This document shows, one piece after another, positions 1 through 5,607 of a DNA stretch of 6,695 nucleotides. Location: the NCBI GenBank assembly GCA_012514835.1, contig JAAYZM010000005.1, positions 1-6,695 on the forward strand. The letters run 5' to 3'. A program made the position numbers and the translations under genes. Every line of letters starts with the position of its first letter. The stretch's first letter is position 1. Under the pieces are notes generated by a model. It was given only the letters and a program-made list of their open reading frames with translations, was not told the origin of the DNA and ran no database searches. The stretch comes from Actinomycetales bacterium (GTDB taxonomy: Bacteria; Actinomycetota; Actinomycetes; Actinomycetales; Cellulomonadaceae).

Positions 1-493
1 CGGGCAGCGACGCGAGTGGCCCGATGTCGCCCAGGCCCAGCACCGCGGTGCCGTCGGTGACCACCGCGATCGTGTTGCGCTTGATCGTCAACCGGCGTGC
101 GTCCTCGGGGTGGGCCGCGATCGCCTCACAGACCCGGGCGACGCCGGGGGTGTAGGCCATGGACAGGTCGTCGCGGTTGCGCAGCGGGACCTTTGACTCC
201 ACCGAGAGCTTGCCGCCCAGGTGCAGCAAGAACGTGCGATCAGACACCCGCTCCACCGTGACACCCGTCAGGTCCCGTAGCGCCGCGACGATCTGCCCCG
301 CGTGCTCCTCCCCCCGCGTGGCGCACGTGACGTCCACCCCGATGCGCTCGTGGACCGACGTGCGCACGTCGAGCGCCGTGACGATCCCCCCGAGCTGCTC
401 GATCGTGGTGGTCAGCTCCGAGACCGCCGTCGGGCGAGCCTGGACCTCCATCCGGACAGTGATCGACGAAGAGACACTCGGCGCTGAGCTCAT
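1..493 (-). CDS. NAD(P)-dependent malic enzyme with N-terminal ACT domain (5' part only)
   Basis: Malic enzyme oxidatively decarboxylates malate to pyruvate in the cytoplasm, linking the TCA cycle to pyruvate. The window holds the first 164 residues; the gene runs off the left edge, and family members of this type are usually around 460-480 residues. Residues about 10-92 (from SITVRMEV to FLLHLGGK) look like an ACT-type regulatory domain. The malic-enzyme N domain follows, with AYTPGVAR (Tyr114, the family's active-site Tyr region) and the strongly conserved VTDGTAVLGLGDIGP at 146-159. The sequence stops just before the expected catalytic-lysine segment. The ATG at 491-493 is the first start after an in-frame TAG and precedes the ACT domain directly; no convincing Shine-Dalgarno is visible. 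It is divergent from the VOC gene. The family call is secure; NAD versus NADP preference cannot be read from this part. Confidence 0.93.
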   Translation of the reverse strand, partial: MSSAPSVSSSITVRMEVQARPTAVSELTTTIEQLGGIVTALDVRTSVHERIGVDVTCATRGEEHAGQIVAALRDLTGVTVERVSDRTFLLHLGGKLSVESKVPLRNRDDLSMAYTPGVARVCEAIAAHPEDARRLTIKRNTIAVVTDGTAVLGLGDIGPLASLP

Positions 494-587
494 CTGCTCA
501 TCATGCCCCGGCTACGAGAGGTGCGCGGGACGTTCGCCGCGCCCGCCACCGCCCGTGGTGGAAGCATGCGGATGGAGGAGGTGCGCC
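494..587. promoter_or_regulatory. Divergent intergenic region between malic enzyme and VOC gene
   Basis: This 94-base gap separates two divergent genes, so it should hold promoters for both; I could not pick clear -35/-10 boxes. Seen directly: a strong ribosome-binding site GGAGGAGG at 574-581, six bases before the VOC start, and a small inverted repeat CCACC (546-550) / GGTGG (557-561) with a 6-base loop that could be an operator half-site pair or chance in GC-rich DNA. The promoter role is inferred from gene orientation only. Confidence 0.35.
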
Positions 588-1004
588 ATGGCTGGAGTGG
601 TGCCCATGCTGACGTACGAGGAAGGTCCGACGGCGCTCGACTGGCTGGTCGCCGCGTTCGGGTTCGCCGAGCGCGAGCGGTGGCTCGGCGAGGACGGTCG
701 GCTCGAGCACGGGGAGGTCGACGCCTTTGGCGGGCGCATCATGCTCGCCGCGGGCAACCCGCACTACGAGGGGCCGCGCGCGCACCGCGAGCACTGCGAC
801 GCCGCGGCCCGGTGGCACGAGGAGTGGCCCTACGTGATCGACGGGGTGCTGGTCGAGGTGCCCGACGCCGAGACTCACCTGGCGCGCGCCCGTGAGCACG
901 GCGCCGTCATCCTGGGCGGCCTCGAGGAGTCCCCGTTCGGGCGGCTGTATCGCGCGGAGGACCCGGAGGGCCACCGCTGGATGTTCCTCCAGCCCTCGGC
1001 CTGA
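588..1004 (+). CDS. VOC family protein (glyoxalase / bleomycin-resistance / dioxygenase fold)
   Basis: This gene encodes 138 residues, a normal length for a single-module pair of beta-alpha-beta-beta-beta repeats. The N-terminal half has the typical VOC opening MLTYEEGPTALDWLVAAFGF (residues 7-26) and the second strand HGEVDAFGGRIMLAAG (41-56). The C-terminal half has the repeat start VEVPDAETHLARAREHGA (89-106) and the diagnostic ending GRLYRAEDPEGHRWMFLQ (118-135). This subgroup resembles PhnB/YaeR-like or antibiotic-resistance-like VOC proteins, whose substrates are mostly unknown, so no reaction is assigned. I chose the ATG at 588 because GGAGGAGG lies six bases upstream and the domain begins at once; a reading frame open further upstream (from 159) runs antisense to malic enzyme and is discarded. 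It is monocistronic, divergent from malic enzyme and convergent with the HAD gene. Confidence 0.9.
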   Translation: MAGVVPMLTYEEGPTALDWLVAAFGFAERERWLGEDGRLEHGEVDAFGGRIMLAAGNPHYEGPRAHREHCDAAARWHEEWPYVIDGVLVEVPDAETHLARAREHGAVILGGLEESPFGRLYRAEDPEGHRWMFLQPSA

Positions 1005-1011
1005 GCCGCCC

Positions 1012-1055
1012 TGACACAAGGGGACGGCGCCGCTGTGACACAAGGGGACGGCGCC
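1012..1055 (+). repeat. Tandem direct repeat, two identical 20-base units (period 24)
   Basis: The unit TGACACAAGGGGACGGCGCC occurs at 1012-1031 and again, without mismatch, at 1036-1055, separated by four bases. It begins seven bases after the VOC stop codon. The right-hand part GACGGCGCC of both copies is complementary to GGCGCCGTC at 1068-1076. The TGACACAA...GGGGACGG text resembles widespread REP-like intergenic palindromes of other bacteria, from memory only; a genome count would decide. Confidence 0.85.
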
Positions 1056-1076
1056 CCAGGGGGTGGGGGCGCCGTC
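1047..1076 (+). terminator. GC-rich hairpin after the VOC gene, probable terminator
   Basis: GACGGCGCCCC at 1047-1057 is perfectly complementary to GGGGCGCCGTC at 1066-1076, giving an 11-bp stem with an 8-base loop (1058-1065). There is no T-tract on either strand, which is common for actinobacterial terminators. It lies between convergent genes, 42 bases after the VOC stop, so it could act for the VOC gene and, much further away, for transcripts from the HAD gene. The left arm overlaps the second copy of the tandem repeat, and the first copy can compete for the same right arm over 9 bp. Confidence 0.5.
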
Positions 1077-1371
1077 AACAACAGGTCGGGTAGCGGGTTA
1101 TCAAGCGTGCACTGGGGGTTTGCGCCGGTGGGGGACCTCTGGTCCGGTCGGCAAGTCCTATGCGTGGACTGATCGCGCGTGGGTTCCCGCTGCTCGATTC
1201 TGTTGTGGATCCATTGTTACCGGGTGGTAGGCGGAAGGGCAACCGGTGGGAGCGCGACCTCAGGATGAAACTTTCGCTGAAGGCCCTGATCCGCCGAACT
1301 TCAACGATTCCCCAGGGTCCAAGGTCCCCTGCGCGGGCGGTGGCCACCCCTCGCCGTCGGACAGCGAAGCC
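1077..1371. other. Gene-free convergent spacer of lower GC; no gene recognised
   Basis: About 295 bases between the VOC hairpin and the HAD stop codon hold no gene I recognise. A count over 1141-1320 gives about 61% GC, well below the flanking genes. Reading frames cross it on both strands but show no family motif, and most continue as antisense shadows of the HAD gene. Short stems are visible: GGACC (1133-1137)/GGTCC (1141-1145), and AGTCC (1154-1158)/GGACT (1166-1170) with a 7-base loop; an exact palindrome GGTGGCCACC lies at 1339-1348. I checked by eye for tRNA, tmRNA and RNase P hallmarks and saw none. It could be a degraded insertion, a small RNA, or simple spacer. Confidence 0.55.
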
Positions 1372-2265
1372 CTACGCCCCGCGGCGCCTGCGCACCGCTC
1401 GCCACACGAGCGCACCCACCCCGAGGGCGAGGGCCGCTCCGCCGACGGCGGCCGCCGGGGCGACGGGTCGCAAGCGCTCGGACAGGGGCTGCGGGTGGGT
1501 GAACCGGGCCACCTGCCAGCCGCGCTCCTCCGCGAGGCGGCGCAGCGCACGGTCGGGGTTGACCACCACGGACCGGCCCACGGCCTCGAGCATCGGGGCG
1601 TCCGTGATCGAGTCGGAGTACGCGTAGCTCGCTTCGAGGTCGTAGCTCTCCCGCTCGGCCAGCTCACGCATCGCGAGCGCCTTGTTCTCCCCGTAGCAGT
1701 AGAAGTCGATGCTGCCGGTGTAGCGGCCGTCCTCGACCGTGAGGCGGGTCGCCACCACGTGGTCCGCGCCGATGAGCGCGGCGATCGGCTCGACCACCTC
1801 CGAGCCGGACGCGGAGACCACCACCACGTCCCGGCCCGCGGCGTGGTGCTCGCCGATGAGCTCGACCGCCTCGGCGTACACGACCGGGTCGATGTGCTCG
1901 TGGAGCGTCTCCGAGACGATCGCCCGCACCTGGTCCACGTCCCAGCCCGTCGACACGGCGGAGAGTCGCGCGCGCAGCCGCTCCGTCTGCTCGGCGTCCG
2001 CGCCGCCCACGAGGTAGAGGAACTGCGCGTACGCGGTGCGCAGCATGTCCCCGCGCGTGATGAGGCCGCCCGCGAGGAACGGCCGCGAGAACGCGGTGGC
2101 CGATGTCGTGGCGATGATCGTCTTGTCGAGGTCGAAGAACGCGGCGGCGCGTGGCTCTTCCGTCGCAGAGAGGTGTTCCTCGGGCGCAGAGCGCTGTTCC
2201 TCGTTCGCAGGGCGCAGCGGCCGGGGCGTGTCCTCGCGCCGCTCTGACGACCCCGCTGCCCGCAT
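1372..2265 (-). CDS. HAD-IB family (SerB-like) phosphatase with C-terminal membrane anchor
   Basis: This 297-residue HAD-superfamily hydrolase should dephosphorylate a small phosphoester through an aspartyl-phosphate; the substrate is unknown. All four motifs are present: FFDLDKT with nucleophile Asp45 and acid/base Asp47; motif II SASGS with Ser151; motif III Lys195 in YGENKAL; motif IV YSDSITDAPML with Asp218 and Asp222. The closest familiar relative is M. tuberculosis Rv3661, likewise divergent from the ssd gene. After the catalytic domain, residues about 267-289 form one hydrophobic segment (VAPAAAVGGAALALGVGALV) followed by RRRR, which predicts a membrane tail with the phosphatase in the cytoplasm. 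The first 40 residues are a charged extension with three 7-residue repeats. The ATG at 2263-2265 is preferred because no other ATG, GTG or TTG codon falls between it and the DxD motif; the ribosome-binding site is weak. Confidence 0.93.
   Translation of the reverse strand: MRAAGSSERREDTPRPLRPANEEQRSAPEEHLSATEEPRAAAFFDLDKTIIATTSATAFSRPFLAGGLITRGDMLRTAYAQFLYLVGGADAEQTERLRARLSAVSTGWDVDQVRAIVSETLHEHIDPVVYAEAVELIGEHHAAGRDVVVVSASGSEVVEPIAALIGADHVVATRLTVEDGRYTGSIDFYCYGENKALAMRELAERESYDLEASYAYSDSITDAPMLEAVGRSVVVNPDRALRRLAEERGWQVARFTHPQPLSERLRPVAPAAAVGGAALALGVGALVWRAVRRRRGA
2146..2208 (-). repeat. In-frame 3 x 21-base tandem repeat in the HAD gene
   Basis: Residues 20-40 of the HAD protein read ANEEQRS, APEEHLS, ATEEPRA: three consecutive 7-residue units of pattern A-x-E-E-x-x-(S/A). 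At DNA level the period is 21 bases; the windows 2174-2194 and 2195-2215 match at 18 of 21 positions, and 2153-2173 is a more diverged copy. The array lies in the non-conserved extension ahead of the DxD motif and looks like recent slippage-type duplication producing an acidic linker. Confidence 0.8.
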
Positions 2266-2361
2266 GCGCCGAGCCTAACCGCCACCCCCGACGCAGGGGT
2301 GTTCCACAGGTGAACTCTCGTGCCCGGCGGGCGCGCGGCGATCGGCGCGAGGATCGGCGGC
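2266..2361. promoter_or_regulatory. Divergent promoter region for HAD gene and Tad operon
   Basis: This 96-base gap is the only space ahead of the first Tad gene, so the operon promoter should lie here or just inside the HAD gene. A 6-bp inverted repeat CACCCC (2283-2288)/GGGGTG (2296-2301) with a 7-base centre sits mid-gap and could be an operator. It is followed by an imperfect dyad GTTCCACAGGTGAAC (2301-2315). GAGGA at 2349-2353 is the likely ribosome-binding site for the GTG at 2362, eight bases away. I cannot name -10/-35 boxes with confidence. Confidence 0.35.
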
Positions 2362-3060
2362 GTGAACGGACAGACGGTGGCGGTGGTGGGTGCGCGCGGC
2401 GGTGCGGGGGCGTCGAGCTTCGCGGCAGCGCTCGCGCGAGAGGTCGTGTCGCGCGAGCGTGCGGGGCGGCGAGGGCGGGGCCGACGACGGCGGGACGCGG
2501 TGCTCGTCGACCTCGCGACCGGTCCTGGCCTCGACGTGCTGCTCGGCCTCGAGCACGAGCCCGGTCCGCGGTGGGCGGAGCTTGCGCTCGGGGCGGCCGT
2601 CGCGGGCGAGGACCTGCCTGCGTGGGCGGAGGTGCGGGTCCTCGCGCGCGACCGTGCCCTGCCCCTCCCCGGCGCGGCCGTGCGCGGGGAGGTGGTGGCC
2701 GGGCTCGCGCGCACGGGCGCCACCGTGGTGCTCGACGTCGGGACGTCCGACGACGACGCAGCCCTCCTGGCCGGTGCGGACACCGTGCTGATCGTCACGC
2801 CGCGCGATGTCAGGGCCGCCGCCGGGGTGCTGCGCTGGCGTGATGAGCTCGCGGGCAGCCACGGGGACGTGCGGCTCGTGGTGCGTGGTCCCGCACCGGG
2901 CGGGCTCGGCGCCCTCGAGCTCGCGCACGTGGCCGACCTGCCCGTGGTCGCCACCGGGCGTGCAGACCGGCGGCTCGACTCGGCGCTCGAACACGGGCTC
3001 GGGCCACCGCCGCGGGGAGCGCTCGCGCGGCTCGCGTCGCGCGTGGCGGCGGAGCTGTGA
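2362..3060 (+). CDS. ssd: CpaE/Ssd-like MinD-family ATPase of the actinobacterial Tad locus
   Basis: This 232-residue protein belongs to the actinobacterial CpaE-like ('helicase/secretion neighborhood CpaE-like', Ssd) family, predicted to position or regulate the Tad machine at the membrane; the M. tuberculosis member Rv3660c has been linked to septum placement. It opens with TVAVVGARGGAGASSF, a deviant P-loop (residues 10-19) in which the usual signature lysine is Arg12 and the end is ASS instead of GKT. LVDLATGPGLDVLLGLE (48-64) followed by PGPRW (67-71) is the family's hallmark segment, and TVVLDVGTSD (121-130) is the Walker B strand. An Arg-rich stretch occupies residues 31-44. The GTG at 2362 is chosen because GAGGA lies eight bases upstream and the P-loop strand starts at residue 5; GTG 2320 would add 14 residues without a ribosome-binding site. 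The N-terminal receiver-like region of longer relatives is missing. Its stop overlaps the tadA start by 4 bases (GTGA). Confidence 0.9.
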   Translation: MNGQTVAVVGARGGAGASSFAAALAREVVSRERAGRRGRGRRRRDAVLVDLATGPGLDVLLGLEHEPGPRWAELALGAAVAGEDLPAWAEVRVLARDRALPLPGAAVRGEVVAGLARTGATVVLDVGTSDDDAALLAGADTVLIVTPRDVRAAAGVLRWRDELAGSHGDVRLVVRGPAPGGLGALELAHVADLPVVATGRADRRLDSALEHGLGPPPRGALARLASRVAAEL

Positions 3061-4241
3061 CCGCCGTCGGCCCGGAAGCTCGTGGGCCAGCCTCTCGCGC
3101 GGACGAGCCGTCGCCCTCGTTGTCTCTTGAGCTCGCGGGCCCGTTGCTGCCCTTGCTCGAGACGCCCGGGGTGACCGACGTGCTCGTCAACGGCCCGCGC
3201 GACGTGTGGCTCGACCGGGGCGCGGGGCTCGAGCGCACGGGCGTGGACCTCGGGGACGCGGCGCGGGTGCGGGCGCTCGCGGTGCGGCTCGCGGCGGCGG
3301 GCGGGGCGCGGCTCGACGATGCGAGCCCCGTCGCGGACGCGCGCTTGCCCGGTGGGGTGCGCCTGCACGCCGTGCTGCCCCCGCTCGCGACGGGGTGCAC
3401 CGCGATCAGCCTGCGCGTGCCGCGCCCGGCGGGGTTCTCGCTCGTCGAGCTCGTCGCTGCGGGGACCGTCGCGCCCGCGCTCGAGCCCGTGCTGCGCGCC
3501 CTCGTGTCCCGCCGCGCGAACGTGCTCGTCACGGGAGCGACCGGAACCGGCAAGACCACCTTGCTGGCCGCGCTGCTCGCGCTTGTGGACCCACGCGAGC
3601 GGATCGTGGTGGTGGAGGAGGCCGTCGAGCTCGAGCCCGCTCACCCGCACGTGGTCCACCTCGCGGCGCGGCGAGCCAACGTCGAGGGCGTGGGTGCCGT
3701 GGGTCTCGACCAGCTCGTGCGCGCCGCGCTGCGGATGCGCCCGGACCGCATCGTGCTCGGTGAGGCGCGCGGGGCCGAGCTGCGTGAGGTGCTCGCCGCG
3801 CTCACCACGGGGCACGAGGGCGGGTGCGCCACGCTGCACGCCGGGTCCGCGGGGCAGGTGCCCGCGCGCCTCGAGGCGTTGGGTGCGCTCGCGGGGCTCG
3901 ACCGCGCTGCCGTCGCCGCCCAGGCCGCGGCGGCCTTTGACGCCGTCCTTCACCTGCGCCGCGACGCCGCGGTGCGCCGGCTCGTCGAGGTGGCCGCCGT
4001 GCGCCGAGGGTTCGGCGGGGAGCTCGAGGTGATCGACGCGCTCGTGCTCGGCTCGGACGGGTCCGTGCACCTCGGGCCCGGGTGGGAGGCGCTTGCCGAA
4101 CGGCTCGGGCTCGTCGACACGCGTGCGGGTGCGGCCTCGGGTGCGCCTGTGGCATTGCCCTCTCCAGGTCAGCGTGCCGGGCTCCCGCCCGCGGCATCAG
4201 GTGAGGTTCCCGCGGGCACGGTCCCGGAGCGTCGCGGATGA
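3057..4241 (+). CDS. tadA: TadA/CpaF secretion ATPase
   Basis: This 394-residue type II/IV secretion-family ATPase hydrolyses ATP in the cytoplasm to drive pilin assembly through TadB/TadC. The N-terminal domain carries LLETPGVTDVLVNGPRDVWL (33-52), typical of CpaF. Walker A is GATGTGKTT (160-168, Lys166); the Asp-box equivalent is VVVEEAVELE (184-193), acidic but with Glu in place of the usual Asp-Thr; Walker B is RIVLGEARGAE (231-241, Glu236); the His-box region is TGHEGGCATLHAGSA (251-265). The GTG start at 3057 overlaps the ssd stop by 4 bases, arguing for translational coupling. The conserved fold ends near residue 352; the last ~40 residues are a Pro/Ala/Gly-rich tail without recognisable structure. 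The last four bases overlap tadB (ATGA). It corresponds to Rv3659c of M. tuberculosis ('helicase/secretion neighborhood ATPase'). Confidence 0.96.
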   Translation: MTAVGPEARGPASRADEPSPSLSLELAGPLLPLLETPGVTDVLVNGPRDVWLDRGAGLERTGVDLGDAARVRALAVRLAAAGGARLDDASPVADARLPGGVRLHAVLPPLATGCTAISLRVPRPAGFSLVELVAAGTVAPALEPVLRALVSRRANVLVTGATGTGKTTLLAALLALVDPRERIVVVEEAVELEPAHPHVVHLAARRANVEGVGAVGLDQLVRAALRMRPDRIVLGEARGAELREVLAALTTGHEGGCATLHAGSAGQVPARLEALGALAGLDRAAVAAQAAAAFDAVLHLRRDAAVRRLVEVAAVRRGFGGELEVIDALVLGSDGSVHLGPGWEALAERLGLVDTRAGAASGAPVALPSPGQRAGLPPAASGEVPAGTVPERRG

Positions 4242-4735
4242 GCCCGGTCGCCGGGCGGCGGGTCCGCGCGCTCGAACGCTCGCCCGTCGAGCGGACCACC
4301 CGGCTCGCGGCGGGGGAGGCACTCGCGCTCGTCGCCGCGCGGTTGCGGGCCGGGGCAGACCCGGGCCGGGCATGGAGCGGGATCGAGGTGTCCGACGACG
4401 GCCCCGCCGCGACCGTGCACGCAGCGGAGCGACTGGCCCGCGAGCTGGGTGCCCCGCTCGCCGAGGTGCTCGACGAGGTTGCCGCCGGGGTGGCCGACGA
4501 CGAGGCCGCCGAGGCCGAGCGCCGTGCCGCCCTCGCCGGGCCCGCCTCGACCGCCCGGGTGCTCGTCTGGCTGCCCGTGGGCGGGATCCTGCTCGGGCTC
4601 GTCCTCGGGGCGGGCGTGCTGGGGGTCGCGCTCGACGGGCGGATCGGCTCGGTGTGCGCCGTCGTCGGCGTCCTCCTGCTCGCCGCGGGACGGGCCTGGA
4701 CCCGCCTGCTCGTGCGTGCCGCGAGGCGAGCGTGA
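4238..4735 (+). CDS. tadB: TadB-like inner-membrane platform protein (short, T2SSF domain)
   Basis: This 165-residue protein is one of two GspF/T2SSF-type subunits forming the membrane platform that TadA acts on. Residues about 22-104 form the cytoplasmic helical T2SSF region (AAGEALALVAARLRAGADP, then LARELGAPLAEVLDEVAAGV). Two hydrophobic segments follow at about 107-132 (VLVWLPVGGILLGLVLGAGV is its core) and 136-152, ending in basic residues. TadB relatives usually also have one or two membrane helices before the cytoplasmic domain and reach about 260-320 residues; none is present here, and reading the two other frames upstream to about 4082 gave no hydrophobic segment, so a frameshift does not explain it. 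The ATG at 4238 overlaps the tadA stop (ATGA), and its own stop overlaps tadC (GTGA). Subfamily assignment rests mainly on gene order. Confidence 0.87.
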   Translation: MSPVAGRRVRALERSPVERTTRLAAGEALALVAARLRAGADPGRAWSGIEVSDDGPAATVHAAERLARELGAPLAEVLDEVAAGVADDEAAEAERRAALAGPASTARVLVWLPVGGILLGLVLGAGVLGVALDGRIGSVCAVVGVLLLAAGRAWTRLLVRAARRA

Positions 4736-5274
4736 GCGGGGTGGTGGTGCACGGGCTCGTGCTTCTCGCGATCGCGGGGTGCGCGGCCGCGGTGTGGCGA
4801 GGGCGCGCGGTGGCCCAGGTGCTCGCCGTCGGCCCCGAGCCGGAGCTCGACGTCGCGGCGCTCGCGGACCTGCTCGTGGCCGCCGTGGCGGCGGGCTCGT
4901 CCGTGCCGGGAGCGCTCGGGGCCGTGGGTCAGGCCGCGGGTGGTGAGGACGGGCGAGCGCTCGTCCGGGCGGGGGCTGGGCTCGCGCGCGGGGCCGGGTG
5001 GCACACCGCGTGGGCGGGTCGGCCGGAGCGGCTCGCCCCGCTCGAGCGCGCGCTCGCCGACGCGTGGCACACCGGCGCTGCCCCCGTGCCTGTGCTGCGG
5101 CACGTCGCGACCCGCGCCCGGCGTGAACGGCGCGAGGCCGCGACCCAGGCGGCGGCGCGGCTCGGGGTGCGACTCGTGCTGCCGCTCGGGCTGTGCTTGC
5201 TGCCGTCCTTCGCGCTGCTCGGGATCGTGCCGCTCGTGCTGTCCCTCGGGGCGGGGCTGCTCGGTGAGCAGTGA
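4732..5274 (+). CDS. tadC: TadC-like inner-membrane platform protein (T2SSF domain)
   Basis: This 180-residue second platform subunit is expected to pair with TadB in the cytoplasmic membrane. Residues about 3-22 are a membrane helix (GVVVHGLVLLAIAGCAAAVW). Residues 38-143 are the cytoplasmic T2SSF domain with LDVAALADLLVAAVAAGSSV (39-58), LERALADAWHTGAAPVPVL (104-122) and the basic helix TRARRERREAATQAAARLGV (127-146). A long C-terminal hydrophobic stretch at 146-177 (LVLPLGLCLLPSFALLGIVP at its core) is typical of the GspF/TadC ending and could form a helical hairpin or one long helix. The start is GTG at 4732, coupled to tadB by a 4-base overlap. It corresponds by position to Rv3657c. A further frame reaching back to 4093 lies inside tadA and tadB and is not used. 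Confidence 0.9.
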   Translation: MSGVVVHGLVLLAIAGCAAAVWRGRAVAQVLAVGPEPELDVAALADLLVAAVAAGSSVPGALGAVGQAAGGEDGRALVRAGAGLARGAGWHTAWAGRPERLAPLERALADAWHTGAAPVPVLRHVATRARRERREAATQAAARLGVRLVLPLGLCLLPSFALLGIVPLVLSLGAGLLGEQ

Positions 5275-5373
5275 GCGCGACGGCGCACCGCGATCCACAG
5301 GTCGCGGGGCTGTCCGGGGCCCGCTGGCTCGATGCGCGTCACCGTGGTGGCTCCATCACGAGAGGAGAACACC
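5275..5373 (+). promoter_or_regulatory. Gap and strong ribosome-binding site ahead of the pilin gene
   Basis: This is the only non-overlapping junction in the operon. It contains AGGAG at 5363-5367, six bases before the pilin ATG, the best ribosome-binding site of the operon. This fits higher translation of the pilin than of the machine subunits. An internal promoter or RNA-processing site is possible in the 99 bases, but I see no clear boxes and only a weak GGGC...GCCC stem, so the promoter part is inference. Confidence 0.5.
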
Positions 5374-5607
5374 ATGAGTACCGAGGAGCTGGACCCCGAG
5401 ACGGGGGACACGGAGGTGCCGTCTGCGGCGCCCGAGGGTGAGGTGTCGCGCTGGCTGCCGAGCGGCGACGAGGGCATGGCGACCGCCGAGTACGCGATCG
5501 TCACGCTCGCCGCCGCGGGGTTCGCGGGCCTGCTGGCCGTGATCCTGCGCAGCCCGGAGATCCGGGAGGCGATCTCGGCGATCATCCGCAGCGCGCTGTC
5601 GGGATGA
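5374..5607 (+). CDS. DUF4244 Flp-like pilin precursor
   Basis: This 77-residue protein is the likely major pilin subunit of the locus. Residues 1-34 are an unusually long, acidic leader. The prepilin-type site is GDEG|MATAEY, with cleavage expected between Gly34 and Met35; Glu39 is then the +5 glutamate, followed by Tyr40 as in Flp (EY) pilins. The mature form would be 43 residues, mostly one hydrophobic helix (AIVTLAAAGFAGLLAVIL, 41-58) and a short amphipathic end. The family is DUF4244, found in this actinobacterial Tad context (Rv3656c by position). ATG 5374 is chosen for AGGAG six bases upstream; ATG 5332 would add 14 residues and lacks such a site. The stop overlaps tadE by 4 bases (ATGA). 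Processing needs a prepilin peptidase encoded outside this window. Confidence 0.92.
   Translation: MSTEELDPETGDTEVPSAAPEGEVSRWLPSGDEGMATAEYAIVTLAAAGFAGLLAVILRSPEIREAISAIIRSALSG

Noticed and set aside
159..587. An upstream extension of the VOC frame beginning at ATG 159
   Set aside because: The added segment is antisense to the malic enzyme, has no domain, and the ATG at 588 has an excellent ribosome-binding site at the right distance.
1133..1170. The stems at 1133-1145 and 1154-1170 as a named riboswitch or small RNA
   Set aside because: The stems are only 5 bp each, no known conserved motif is present, and no gene lies downstream on the plus strand for a riboswitch to control; kept only as a low-level finding.
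1160..1627. A possible 155-residue plus-strand protein in the lower-GC spacer
   Set aside because: The C-terminal two thirds is antisense to the HAD gene, there is no ribosome-binding site, and no recognisable motif was found.
2320..2361. GTG 2320 as the ssd start
   Set aside because: It adds 14 residues of low complexity before the P-loop strand and has no ribosome-binding site, whereas GTG 2362 has GAGGA eight bases upstream.
1260..4070. A very long open frame (936 codons) on the minus strand across the HAD gene, ssd and tadA
   Set aside because: It runs in a different frame from the HAD gene and antisense to ssd and tadA. Its composition is Arg/Pro/Ser-rich, the usual product of extreme GC, and it has no family motif.
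2303..5302. The 9-mer TCCACAGGT shared by the ssd upstream region (2303-2311) and the pre-pilin gap (5294-5302), faintly like a DnaA box
   Set aside because: A single shared 9-mer is expected by chance in a window of this size, and neither site matches a full DnaA box.
5332..5373. ATG 5332 as the pilin start
   Set aside because: It lacks a ribosome-binding site; ATG 5374 has AGGAG six bases upstream, and the leader is already long from there.
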